A DNA stretch of 64,000 nucleotides, from contig CAJOEZ010000004.1 in NCBI GenBank assembly GCA_905233685.1, positions 25,225 through 89,224 on the forward strand. Reading direction: 5' to 3'. Both the position numbers and the translations under genes were made by a program. The DNA comes from an uncultured Bacteroidales bacterium (GTDB taxonomy: Bacteria > Bacteroidota > Bacteroidia > Bacteroidales > F082). Below, one piece after another: positions 33,675 to 41,818 of this stretch. Below the pieces are notes generated by a model, which did not search any database, had not been told where the DNA came from, and saw only the letters and a program-made list of their open reading frames with translations. Positions within the stretch are counted from its first letter, which is position 1; each line of letters starts with the position of its first letter.

Positions 33675-34319
33675 ATGAAAAGATTTGCCGTCATTATTTG
33701 CTTTATTGTTCTGACAATAAGCGCTTCCGCGCAAAACAAGTTTGAAAAATATGTCTTTGTTACGGGAAACGCCGCATTTGGAAATATGAAAATAGAGAAC
33801 TCCGACGGTTATCACAATGCCGTTAAAACGGAGCGACCGTTTAATACTTATTTGGGCTTAAAGGCAGGTTTCGGCTTTTTTGTCGCCAAGAATTTCCGTT
33901 TGGAGTTAGGTGTAGGAGTTCCTTATAGCAAGGAGATTTCGTCGAAAGATGGGGATAAATGGCTTTATGACAAGGTTTTAGGTGTAAGCATTTGCCCCAA
34001 TATGGCTTATTTTGTCAAGCTGGCTGACAGGTTTTATTACACCCCGACAATCGGAGGGAATTTTGTTTTTGGCAAAGAAGAGTTAGATGTTTCAAGCTAT
34101 CAAACTGAAAAATATGATTATAGGTTGACAGGGGTGTATGTGAATCCCGTGTCGTTTCAGTTCCGTGTAAGTCCTAAATTCGCTCTTGGTCTTGATGTGG
34201 GACAAGTTTATTATCGACGTATAAAAATCTCTTACCAAGTTTCGGGGGCTTATGCTGCGGCCAATCAGTGGCATTTCAGTTTTAACGACATTTCTGTATC
34301 AGCATTGTTTTACTTTTAG
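33675..34319 (+). CDS. Outer-membrane beta-barrel protein, unknown function
   Basis: A 214-residue protein with a signal peptide ending SASAQ and alternating hydrophobic strands ending in SVSALFYF, with a terminal phenylalanine, the usual marker of outer-membrane barrels. Size and strand count fit an eight-stranded barrel. ATG at 33675 chosen because it opens directly into the signal peptide; an earlier ATG at 33663 would add four residues. 20 bp after the metallopeptidase gene. Confidence 0.7.
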   Translation: MKRFAVIICFIVLTISASAQNKFEKYVFVTGNAAFGNMKIENSDGYHNAVKTERPFNTYLGLKAGFGFFVAKNFRLELGVGVPYSKEISSKDGDKWLYDKVLGVSICPNMAYFVKLADRFYYTPTIGGNFVFGKEELDVSSYQTEKYDYRLTGVYVNPVSFQFRVSPKFALGLDVGQVYYRRIKISYQVSGAYAAANQWHFSFNDISVSALFYF

Positions 34320-34378
34320 CTGAAAACCAAATAATTAACAACTAACCATTGCCATCGTTTCAAAGGTGGAAGGAATGA

Positions 34379-35887
34379 TTACTTCTTTAAAGTGATTCTG
34401 AACGTGGTGCCTTCACCAACGGCTGACGATTTCACGAAAATCTTGCCCTTGTGGTAGTCTTCGATGATGCGCTTGGCCAACGAGAGTCCGAGTCCCCATC
34501 CGCGTTTTTTGCTGGTGTAACCCGGATTGAACACCATCTTGATTTGCGACTTCGGGATGCCCTTGCCGGTGTCGCTCAGGTCGAGGTGGATGTGGTCGCC
34601 GTCGTCAATGAGGTCAAGGGTGATTTTGCCTTTGTCACCCATCGCGTCGACGGCGTTTTTGGTCAGGTTTTCCAGCACCCAGCGGAACAACGAAGGAATC
34701 AGCGGCATTATCAGTTCGCCTTCAGGCAGATTGATTTCAAACTCGAACTTGTTGGAGAAGCGCTTTTGCAAATAATCCATCGTGTCGCGGATGAGATAAT
34801 TGATGTCGGTAGGTTCCAGTACGGGTACCGAGCCGATTTTTGAGAAGCGGTCGGCCACGATTTGCAGCCGCTCGATATCTTTTTCCATTTCGTGGGTGCC
34901 CACAAACGGCTCTTCCTGCATTTTCAGCAATTCAATCCAGCCCATCAGCGAGGAGAGCGGGGTGCCTAATTGGTGTGCGGTTTCCTTGGCCATACCTGCC
35001 CACACCTGATTTTGCTCTGAGCGGCGGGCATAGCTGAACAACAGGTAAGCGATGAGTAGGAACAAAGCAAACACAAAGAACTGAATCATAGGGTAATAGC
35101 GCATCTGTTCCACCAAATCGGAGGTGCGGTAGAAGATGGTGGCTTTGCCCGTGTTCATGAACTCGATTTGTAACGGGTCGTTCTCATCGGCCATGATGGC
35201 CAATTGTCGTTGCACGTAGGCAGTGTCACGCATCATGATGGAGTCGAGATTGCCGAAGCCGAGGATTTGACTTTGGTCTTCGTTGGTGATGATGACGGGT
35301 GCGCCCACCGAGTTAAGTGTGATTTCCTCCATAAAGTGGTCGATCATGGCTTCCAAGACGGCCTTCAGCTCGGTGTAGTTCAGTGACTCGTTGTAATACA
35401 GCCATTGCACAATGCCGTAGCCCGGGTCAATCTTGATAGGAGGAAACTTGGAGTAGGCCTCTTTCATCTCGGCATCGAAAACCTTTTTCCCTTCTTGTTC
35501 GGGCGGCAAGTTGTTGAACGACAATATGTTGTCTTTTCCATCAGTAAGCACTAACGGAATGCTGATGTTGTTTTGGATGATGTCCAAATAGACCGCAGTG
35601 TTCTCATTGGACGAAATGTCGATAAGGCGACGATAGGCGTTGGCCAACAAGTCGACGCGCAATTGCTCTTGTTCGCTCACCTTGTTGAAAAACTCCTCCG
35701 TTGATTTCATCATCATGGCGTGTTGCTCCATGGCGGCGGCCCACATCTTCACCTGTCGGGTTTCCTGCTCGGCAATGGACTTCACAAGACGGTTGGTGTA
35801 CCATAGCGAGGCGGCAATGACCAGCATGGCCACTACGGCCAAGGCCCATTTCCAGCGTTTTTTGTGTGTATAAAGGTTCGTTTTCAC
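34379..35887 (-). CDS. Membrane sensor histidine kinase
   Basis: A 502-residue kinase with an N-terminal helix (WALAVVAMLVIAASLWY), a sensor region of about 230 residues, a second helix (IQFFVFALFLLIAYLLF), the phospho-acceptor in ETAHQLGTPLSSLMGW, and the ATP-binding N, G1 and G2 boxes (ENLTKNAVDAM, LSDTGKGIP, GWGLGLSLAKRI). The start codon is probably GTG at 35887. It lies 29 bp after rpoN, so asnS-rpoN-kinase may be one transcript. No response regulator is adjacent. Confidence 0.88.
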   Translation of the reverse strand: MKTNLYTHKKRWKWALAVVAMLVIAASLWYTNRLVKSIAEQETRQVKMWAAAMEQHAMMMKSTEEFFNKVSEQEQLRVDLLANAYRRLIDISSNENTAVYLDIIQNNISIPLVLTDGKDNILSFNNLPPEQEGKKVFDAEMKEAYSKFPPIKIDPGYGIVQWLYYNESLNYTELKAVLEAMIDHFMEEITLNSVGAPVIITNEDQSQILGFGNLDSIMMRDTAYVQRQLAIMADENDPLQIEFMNTGKATIFYRTSDLVEQMRYYPMIQFFVFALFLLIAYLLFSYARRSEQNQVWAGMAKETAHQLGTPLSSLMGWIELLKMQEEPFVGTHEMEKDIERLQIVADRFSKIGSVPVLEPTDINYLIRDTMDYLQKRFSNKFEFEINLPEGELIMPLIPSLFRWVLENLTKNAVDAMGDKGKITLDLIDDGDHIHLDLSDTGKGIPKSQIKMVFNPGYTSKKRGWGLGLSLAKRIIEDYHKGKIFVKSSAVGEGTTFRITLKK

Positions 35888-35916
35888 AATGAAAAAACGA
35901 GAATTTTGCCCGAATA

Positions 35917-37422
35917 TTATATTTTTTTTCGCATCCGTCCTACAGGAATGCCAAGTTGCTCCCTGTACTTCGCCACGGTGCGTCGCGCGATGGGATAGCC
36001 CTTGTCCTTCAGCACGAACATCAGTTGCTCGTCGGTCATGGGATTGGCCTTGTCTTCATTGTCCACCGCGTCTTTCAGGATTTTCTTGATTTCGCGTGTC
36101 GAGACCTCTTCGCCCTCGTCGTTGGTGATGCCCTCGCTGAAGAAGTATTTCAGCTGATGGGTGCCGTAGGGTGTTTGCACATATTTGCTGTTGGCCACGC
36201 GCGAAACGGTGGAGATATCCAACCCGATTTTGTCGGCCACATCCTTGAGAATCATGGGCTTGAGCTTGGTTTCATCGCCGGTCAGGAAGTAGTCCTCCTG
36301 TAAGTCGATAATAGCCTTCATGGTGGTGTAGAGCGTGTTTTGCCGTTGGTTGATGGCATCGATGAACCATCGGGCGGAGTCGATTTTCTGTTTCACGAAC
36401 TGTGCGGCTTCCTGCATGTTGCGGGTGTCCTTGCTCTTGCTGAACTCGTCGAGCATCTTGAGGTATTGTTTGCTGACGTGAAGCTCGGGCACGTTGCGAC
36501 CGTCCAACGAAAGCTCGATTTTCCCATCCCTCACCGAGACGAAGAAGTCAGGCGTGATGTAATGTATGTTTTTCGTGCCAGAAGTGGAGGCATCGGCGGG
36601 CTTCGGGTTGAGCTTCAGAATGGCGTCCAAGGCGGGTTTCAGCTCGCGGTTGCTGACGTTCAACTTTTTGGCAATCTTGTCGTAGTGCTTGCGCGTGAAT
36701 TCCTCAAAGCATTCCTTGATGATGGTCATGCTCAACTTGTAGTCCATGTAAGGGCTTTGGTTTTCCGCCTGCAACCGTTGCAGCTGGATGAGCAGGCATT
36801 CTTGCAAGTTGCGTGCGGCAATTCCCGGAGGATCAAGCTGTTGCACAATGTGCAGCACGTTTTCCACTTCCTTCTCAGTGGTGGCAAGGTTCATGGTGAA
36901 GAGCAGGTCGTCCACGATGTTCGGCACGGGACGGTTGAGGTAGCCGTTGTCGTCCAAATTGCCAATGATGTACTCACCAATGAGAAGCTGCTCATCCGTG
37001 AGGTCGTGGTAGGCCAATTGCTGGTTCAGATAGTCCTGAAAAGTCTCCTCATTGACCACGGGTGCCTCATAGACATCGTCGTCGCCGCTGTAGTTGTTGG
37101 CTTGCAGCTTGTAGGAATAGTCGTCCAAGTCCTCTTCGGGCAGGTAGTCGTTGATGTCGAATTCGTCGTCCTTGTTGAAATCGACCTCATCATCATTGTA
37201 GTCGTCGTTTTCGCCGTCGTCGGCGTTGTCAACGGTTGGCTCGTTGTCCTCATAGTCGTCGTGATCATGCGACTCCTCCAAGGCGGGGTTGACTTCAAGC
37301 TCCTCCTTGATGCGCTGTTCGAGTTCCATGATGGGCAGTTGCAGCAGCTTCATCAGTTGGATCTGCTGTGGCGACAGTTTCAGCTCCTGCCGCTGGGTTT
37401 GAGACAATCGTTGGTTATTCAT
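35917..37422 (-). CDS. rpoN: RNA polymerase sigma-54 factor
   Basis: The 501-residue protein has the N-terminal activator-interacting region (QTQRQELKLSPQQIQLMKLLQLP), a very acidic linker (about residues 50-105, rich in Asp/Glu/Asn), the core-binding region with LDPPGIAARNLQECL, and the C-terminal RpoN box ARRTVAKYRE (about 479-488). It recognises -24/-12 promoters and needs AAA+ activators. No activator gene is in the window. Separated from asnS by a strong inverted repeat. Confidence 0.93.
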   Translation of the reverse strand: MNNQRLSQTQRQELKLSPQQIQLMKLLQLPIMELEQRIKEELEVNPALEESHDHDDYEDNEPTVDNADDGENDDYNDDEVDFNKDDEFDINDYLPEEDLDDYSYKLQANNYSGDDDVYEAPVVNEETFQDYLNQQLAYHDLTDEQLLIGEYIIGNLDDNGYLNRPVPNIVDDLLFTMNLATTEKEVENVLHIVQQLDPPGIAARNLQECLLIQLQRLQAENQSPYMDYKLSMTIIKECFEEFTRKHYDKIAKKLNVSNRELKPALDAILKLNPKPADASTSGTKNIHYITPDFFVSVRDGKIELSLDGRNVPELHVSKQYLKMLDEFSKSKDTRNMQEAAQFVKQKIDSARWFIDAINQRQNTLYTTMKAIIDLQEDYFLTGDETKLKPMILKDVADKIGLDISTVSRVANSKYVQTPYGTHQLKYFFSEGITNDEGEEVSTREIKKILKDAVDNEDKANPMTDEQLMFVLKDKGYPIARRTVAKYREQLGIPVGRMRKKI

Positions 37423-37438
37423 TTAGTTAGGAGTTAGG

Positions 37439-37505
37439 AGTGTGGAGTTAGGAGTTGGTAGTTTTCCTGAATTTAGTCAACACTACTAACTCCTCACTCC
37501 ACACT
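37439..37505. repeat. Inverted repeat between asnS and rpoN
   Basis: 24-bp arms (37439-37462 and 37482-37505) with 22 of 24 pairs, separated by 19 nt. Flanking TAGGAGTTAGGAGT is a short direct-repeat type. It may act as the asnS terminator or a mobile palindrome; it lacks a U-run. Confidence 0.65.
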
Positions 37506-37508
37506 ATG

Positions 37509-38948
37509 TTAATACAAGCAATTCTTCGGTGTTCTCGGGAAAGGAATGACGTCACGGATGTTGGTCATGCCAGTGATGAAGAGCAGCAGGCGCTCGAAGC
37601 CGAGGCCGTAGCCCGAGTGAGGCACCGAACCGAAGCGGCGGCTGTCCAAATACCAGTTCATGGATTCCTCGGGGATGCCGACTTCATGCATACGATCGAG
37701 GATCTTATTAATATCGGTCTCGCGCTCGGAGCCACCTATGATTTCGCCGATGCCTGGGAAGAGTACATCCATGGCACGGACGGTCTTGCCGTCTTCGTTC
37801 TGCTTCATGTAGAAAGCCTTGATTTCCTTCGGATAATCAGTCAAAATGACGGGCTTCTTGAAGTGCTTTTCGACCAAATAACGCTCGTGCTCCGACTGCA
37901 AGTCTACGCCCCAACCGTTGACGGGATACTGGAACTTGCCCTTCTTGTTGTAGTTGGAGTTGCGCAGAATGTCGATGGCCTCGGTGTAGGTCAGGCGCAC
38001 AAACTCATGTTCCAGCACAAAGTGCAGTTTGCTGATGAGCTCCATCGACTTGTCTTCCTCTTTCTTGCCCTTCTCTTCGTCTTGCAGGCGCTTGCTGAGG
38101 AACTGGAGGTCGTCCATATTATTGTCCAAAGCGTACTGAATCAAGTACTTGAGCATCTCTTCGGCCAAATCCATGTTGTCGTTGATGTCGTAGAAGGCCA
38201 TCTCCGGTTCAATCATCCAGAACTCGGCCAAATGGCGTGTGGTGTTGGAGTTTTCGGCGCGGAAGGTCGGGCCAAAGGTGTAAATCTTGCCCAAAGCCGT
38301 GGCCGCCAACTCGCCTTCAAGCTGACCCGACACGGTGAGGTTGGTCGACTTGCCGAAGAAGTCCTGTTTATAGTCGATGTTGCCTTGATCGTCGCGAGGG
38401 ATGTTGTTGAGGTCGAGGGTGGTCACTTGGAACATCTCGCCGGCACCTTCAGCATCAGAGGCGGTGATTAATGGCGTATGGATGTTGTAGAAACCTCTCT
38501 CAGTGAAGAACTTATGGATGGCGAATACCATGGCGTGGCGTAGACGCATCACAGCACCGAAAGTGTTGGTGCGGAAGCGCAGGTGGGCGATGTCGCGCAA
38601 AAACTCCAAAGAGTGTTTCTTGGGTTGCAGCGGATATTCGTCGGGGTTGGCCGGCCCGAACAATCCGATTTCCTTCACGGAAAGTTCCACTGCCTGACCG
38701 CTGCCCATCGAGGCGACCAAAACGCCCTTGGCCCACAGCGATGCGCCAGCATGCATCAAGGCCAGTTTTTCTTCTGGAATCACGTTCAGGTCGATGACCA
38801 ATTGCAGGTTGTTGATGGTGGAGCCGTCATTCAAGGCGATGAAGGCCACGTTCTTGCTGCCGCGCTTGTTGCGCACCCAGCCCATTACAGTAATCTCATT
38901 GTCAGAGGCTTGCATCTGCAAGGCTTGCTTGATTTCTACTCTTTTCAC
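37509..38948 (-). CDS. asnS: Asparaginyl-tRNA synthetase
   Basis: Charges tRNA-Asn. The 479-residue class II synthetase has an OB-fold anticodon domain ([23 protein letters not shown]), motif 1 near [14 protein letters not shown], motif 2 [21 protein letters not shown] and motif 3 [12 protein letters not shown]. The start is taken as GTG at 38948 ([10 protein letters not shown]), since longer frames run into the divergent promoter; no ATG is available at that place. First gene upstream of rpoN. Confidence 0.92.
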   Translation of the reverse strand: MKRVEIKQALQMQASDNEITVMGWVRNKRGSKNVAFIALNDGSTINNLQLVIDLNVIPEEKLALMHAGASLWAKGVLVASMGSGQAVELSVKEIGLFGPANPDEYPLQPKKHSLEFLRDIAHLRFRTNTFGAVMRLRHAMVFAIHKFFTERGFYNIHTPLITASDAEGAGEMFQVTTLDLNNIPRDDQGNIDYKQDFFGKSTNLTVSGQLEGELAATALGKIYTFGPTFRAENSNTTRHLAEFWMIEPEMAFYDINDNMDLAEEMLKYLIQYALDNNMDDLQFLSKRLQDEEKGKKEEDKSMELISKLHFVLEHEFVRLTYTEAIDILRNSNYNKKGKFQYPVNGWGVDLQSEHERYLVEKHFKKPVILTDYPKEIKAFYMKQNEDGKTVRAMDVLFPGIGEIIGGSERETDINKILDRMHEVGIPEESMNWYLDSRRFGSVPHSGYGLGFERLLLFITGMTNIRDVIPFPRTPKNCLY

Positions 38949-39031
38949 GGTATGATGATTTTTCTTTGTTGTCCAATTGATTTTACACCGCAAAATAACA
39001 AAAAAAAATGCTATGGTCGAATAAAATTCTA

Positions 39032-39040
39032 TACATTTGC
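39032..39040 (+). promoter_or_regulatory. Bacteroidota -7 promoter element for the Y1 transposase
   Basis: TACATTTGC, exact TAnnTTTGC match, 7 nt before the ATG at 39048, so the transcript would be almost leaderless. Confidence 0.45.
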
Positions 39041-39047
39041 AATCATT

Positions 39048-39503
39048 ATGGCGAATACATACACACAATTGTACACCCACATTGTTTTCCACACGAAAAG
39101 CACGGGCATCATCATGCGCGATGAGGATTTGGGGCGTGTATTTGAATATATTGGTGGGATTATTCGTAGTGAAGGTTCGATCCCGTTTGCCATTGGTGGT
39201 GTCGCCGACCATATTCATATATTAATGTCATTGCCAAAAACACTTGCCTTGTCGGAAATGGTTCGTATCATCAAGGCAAAAAGCAGTAAATGGTTGAAAA
39301 CGGTGGATTCGTATTATGAGCCGTTCCAATGGCAAGAAGGGTATGGGGCGTTTAGTGTCAGTCCATCATTGATGGAGCGGACGAAACAATACATTTTCGG
39401 GCAAGCGGAACATCATAATACAAAATCGTATCATGACGAATATTGCGAAACATTGAATGAATATGGAATTGAATATGACGAACGATATGCATTTGGGGAT
39501 TGA
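39048..39503 (+). CDS. IS200/IS605-like Y1 (REP-associated type) transposase
   Basis: A 151-residue single-strand DNA transposase with the HUH motif His55-Ile-His57 in [11 protein letters not shown] and the candidate catalytic Tyr115 in [13 protein letters not shown], so it looks intact. It stands alone, with no TnpB partner and no flanking IS200-like ends, which fits the domesticated REP-associated (RAYT) group. Palindromic repeats begin 18 bp after its stop. The 3' end overlaps the longest possible frame of the DAHP synthase gene. Confidence 0.85.
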   Translation: MANTYTQLYTHIVFHTKSTGIIMRDEDLGRVFEYIGGIIRSEGSIPFAIGGVADHIHILMSLPKTLALSEMVRIIKAKSSKWLKTVDSYYEPFQWQEGYGAFSVSPSLMERTKQYIFGQAEHHNTKSYHDEYCETLNEYGIEYDERYAFGD

Positions 39504-39520
39504 ACATGCGGATTCCTATC

Positions 39521-39638
39521 ACCCCTACGGGGTTCCATCGGAATCGGATTGCCGTTTGTCGGCAGGGGTTCCATTTCATTCCACCGCCTACCTAAATTCC
39601 GTCGTCCCTACGGGACTTCACCACAGCCCCGTAGGGGC
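39521..39638. repeat. Three CCCTACGGG-type palindromes (family D)
   Basis: ACCCCTACGGGGT (39521-39533), GTCCCTACGGGAC (39604-39616) and GCCCCGTAGGGGC (39626-39638), each a 5-bp stem with a 3-nt loop; two in one direction and one inverted. They lie between the Y1 transposase and the DAHP synthase and are read through by the open frame upstream of that gene. Confidence 0.75.
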
Positions 39639-39654
39639 GCAGGACATTAAGCAG

Positions 39655-40710
39655 GTGGTTTCAACCCCTGCTCTAACACATAATAATCCTCTAATCCTCT
39701 CCGGCCCCTGCAGCATAGAAAGCGAGGCTCAAATCCTCGCCACAGCACGTGCCTTGACGAAAATCCCCGAAGTAACCATGCTCCGTGGCGGTATCTGGAA
39801 GCCGCGCACCCGCCCCGATGCCTTTGAGGGCCGGGGAGAGCAAGGTCTCGTCTGGCTCCGCGAAGCGAAACGGGAAACCGGACTGCCTACCGCCACCGAA
39901 GTGGCCACGCCCGAGCATGTCGAACTGGCCCTGAAATACGAAGTCGATGCGCTGTGGATCGGGGCGCGGACGGTCGTCAATCCGTTCTCGGTGCAACAGT
40001 TGGCCGATGCTTTGAAAGGCGTGGACATTCCCGTGTTCATCAAGAATCCCGTTTCGCCCGACTTGAACCTCTGGCTTGGTGCCTTCGAGCGTTTCCAAAA
40101 GGCGGGCGTGAAGCAGTTGGCGGCCATCCATCGCGGATTCTCGTATTACAAGGAGTCGCCGTATCGCAACTTCCCGATGTGGGAGATTCCGATTGAGCTG
40201 ACGCAACGCTTGAACGTGCCGCTCATCACCGATGTGAGCCATATCTGCGGCAACCGCGACCTGCTGCAAGCCACCGCGCAAAAGGCCCTCGACCTCGCTA
40301 CGGATGGATTAATGATAGAATGTCACATTAATCCCGCCGAGGCCTTGACCGATGCCAAGCAGCAAATCACACCAGAAGAGTTGAAAACATTGCTCTCCAA
40401 CCTGACCTTCCGTGCCAAAAACTCTGGCAGCGTGGAGCGCGACCTCGCCAACCTTCGCGGCGAAATCGACGACATCGACAGTGAATTGTTGCAATTATTG
40501 GCTCGCCGAATGGAAGTGAGTGCGCAGATTGGCGAATACAAAAAGCAGAACAATGTAACTGTAGTTCAGATGGACCGCTGGAAAAAAATCCTCGCCGACC
40601 ATGTGTCAACGGGCGCCGATTTGGGACTCTCGTCTGAAATGGTTACCGAGATTTTCGAGGCCATCCACCAAGCTTCCATCGAGCGGCAAAGTTGCATCAT
40701 GGAAGGATAA
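39655..40710 (+). CDS. 3-deoxy-7-phosphoheptulonate synthase / chorismate mutase
   Basis: First step of aromatic amino acid synthesis joined to chorismate mutase, so prephenate pathway control may be built in. The DAHP synthase part has LSGPCSIESE, GGIWKPRTRPDAFEG, IKNPVSPDLNLW and AIHRGF; the C-terminal AroQ-type mutase (GEIDDIDSELLQLLARRME) starts near residue 260. The start is uncertain: an open frame runs upstream to an ATG at 39457 through three palindromic repeats and into the transposase gene. A GTG at 39655 gives a normal-length N terminus free of repeats and is preferred here, giving about 351 residues. Confidence 0.85.
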   Translation: MVSTPALTHNNPLILSGPCSIESEAQILATARALTKIPEVTMLRGGIWKPRTRPDAFEGRGEQGLVWLREAKRETGLPTATEVATPEHVELALKYEVDALWIGARTVVNPFSVQQLADALKGVDIPVFIKNPVSPDLNLWLGAFERFQKAGVKQLAAIHRGFSYYKESPYRNFPMWEIPIELTQRLNVPLITDVSHICGNRDLLQATAQKALDLATDGLMIECHINPAEALTDAKQQITPEELKTLLSNLTFRAKNSGSVERDLANLRGEIDDIDSELLQLLARRMEVSAQIGEYKKQNNVTVVQMDRWKKILADHVSTGADLGLSSEMVTEIFEAIHQASIERQSCIMEG

Positions 40711-40749
40711 ATCCGATTTTTCTTACACCTTATTAATTAATATATAGGC

Positions 40750-41238
40750 TCAGTTGGTGACGGTGAGCTTGTTTCCGTCGTACATCGTGCTGTATTGGAT
40801 GAGTGGGAAAACCGTCTCGCCCTCGGTGGGGAAGCTGGGAATCATGTCTGGTTCAGCAATGATGATTTGTCCATTCAGGATGTTATAGTAAGCGTTGTTG
40901 CAGCGGTCAACGACAAAAGGAAAGTCGACCACGAGTCGGGTAGTGTTACCGTGGCTGTCGGTACAAGCATCAGGAAAGTTGGGTGGAATGCGGTCATAGG
41001 CCAGAAATTCTGTCTCATTCATGCGGTAGATGATGATGCCGCGGCTGTCGCTGTTTGGGTCGCTGGTAAGATATTCCCAACCGCTGATAGTGTTGAGCGG
41101 CTGATGCTCCATTGTATTGGGATAGATAGTGAAATTGATGTAGGCTTGTGGCCGATTGGGGTTCTGCGGATAGTGCTCGCATCCCTGCCACGCCATTGTC
41201 AACAGGGCCGCCAAGATGATGATTCCATTTCTTTTCAT
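40750..41238 (-). CDS. Lipoprotein with degenerate Rieske-like fold
   Basis: A 162-residue lipoprotein (lipobox WQGC at the end of the signal). The mature part has the pattern of Bacteroidota Rieske-like lipoproteins: GIIIYRMNETEFLAYDRIPP, then a first loop (DACTDSHG), FVVDRCNNAYYNILNGQ and PLIQYSTMYDGNKLTVTN. True Rieske proteins have paired CxH and CxxC/H ligands around these loops; here only scattered Cys and one His remain, so a 2Fe-2S cluster seems unlikely. Function unknown. Confidence 0.68.
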   Translation of the reverse strand: MKRNGIIILAALLTMAWQGCEHYPQNPNRPQAYINFTIYPNTMEHQPLNTISGWEYLTSDPNSDSRGIIIYRMNETEFLAYDRIPPNFPDACTDSHGNTTRLVVDFPFVVDRCNNAYYNILNGQIIIAEPDMIPSFPTEGETVFPLIQYSTMYDGNKLTVTN

Positions 41239-41293
41239 AGTACTAAGGAAACGCTTTTTTCGTGAAATTCGTATGTTTTCACGGAAATTTCTT

Positions 41294-41302
41294 TATTTTT
41301 GC
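41294..41302 (+). promoter_or_regulatory. Bacteroidota -7 promoter element
   Basis: TATTTTTGC, exact match, 18 nt before the ATG at 41321. Confidence 0.5.
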
Positions 41303-41320
41303 CGCCCAAAACATAGAGCA

Positions 41321-41587
41321 ATGAAGAAAATTAAAGGTTTCGTTTGCATCCTGCTGAGCCTTGTTCTATTACTTGGCTCGTGCGCTTCGCAGCAGTCACG
41401 GGCCATGCGCAAGGCCGAACGGCAGATGGAAAAGCAGGAGAAAAAGAGCCAGCGCGAATATAAAAAAGCCAAGGATGCACACTACAAGCACCAGGCAAAG
41501 AAGACTCAGAAGATGATCAAAAAGGACAAACGCCACGCCGAACGGATGCGCCGGAGGCAACGAAGCAACCCATTTTTCTCCTCTTGA
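41321..41587 (+). CDS. Small, highly basic lipoprotein
   Basis: An 88-residue protein with lipobox LGSC and a mature part in which Lys, Arg, Gln and Glu dominate (for example KQEKKSQREYKKAK). It is predicted to be helical and to bind anionic surfaces or nucleic acid, but no family was recognised. It has its own -7 element. Confidence 0.62.
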   Translation: MKKIKGFVCILLSLVLLLGSCASQQSRAMRKAERQMEKQEKKSQREYKKAKDAHYKHQAKKTQKMIKKDKRHAERMRRRQRSNPFFSS

Positions 41588-41818
41588 GGCCGTTTTATTA
41601 TCTAAAATGTAGCTACCCTAAAATAGAACAAAAAAATTCTCTCAAAAATGTTATTTTTATAAATTACTAAATTTCAATCGAATAACACAAATTAAACAAT
41701 TTTCTTGAAGAAAAAAACACGCAAAAAGATGATTTTTCTTGCGTACTTTCAAAGAAGGTTGTAATTTTGACGACTTTTAATGCACTAAACAAAGTAGTAT
41801 TACATAAAATTACAAGGT
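41588..41818. other. AT-rich leader of the TonB receptor operon
   Basis: 231 bp without an ORF. A -7-like TAATTTTG is at 41762-41769, which would give a leader of about 45 nt. Runs of A and T upstream could act as an UP-type element. No structured motif was recognised. Confidence 0.4.

Noticed and set aside
36340..37437. Long forward frame opposite rpoN
   Set aside because: Valine-rich translation typical of the antisense of an acidic coding region; rpoN is certain.
39457..39654. Repeat-encoded N-terminal extension of DAHP synthase as certain coding
   Set aside because: It overlaps the transposase and consists of palindromes; reported as a question instead.
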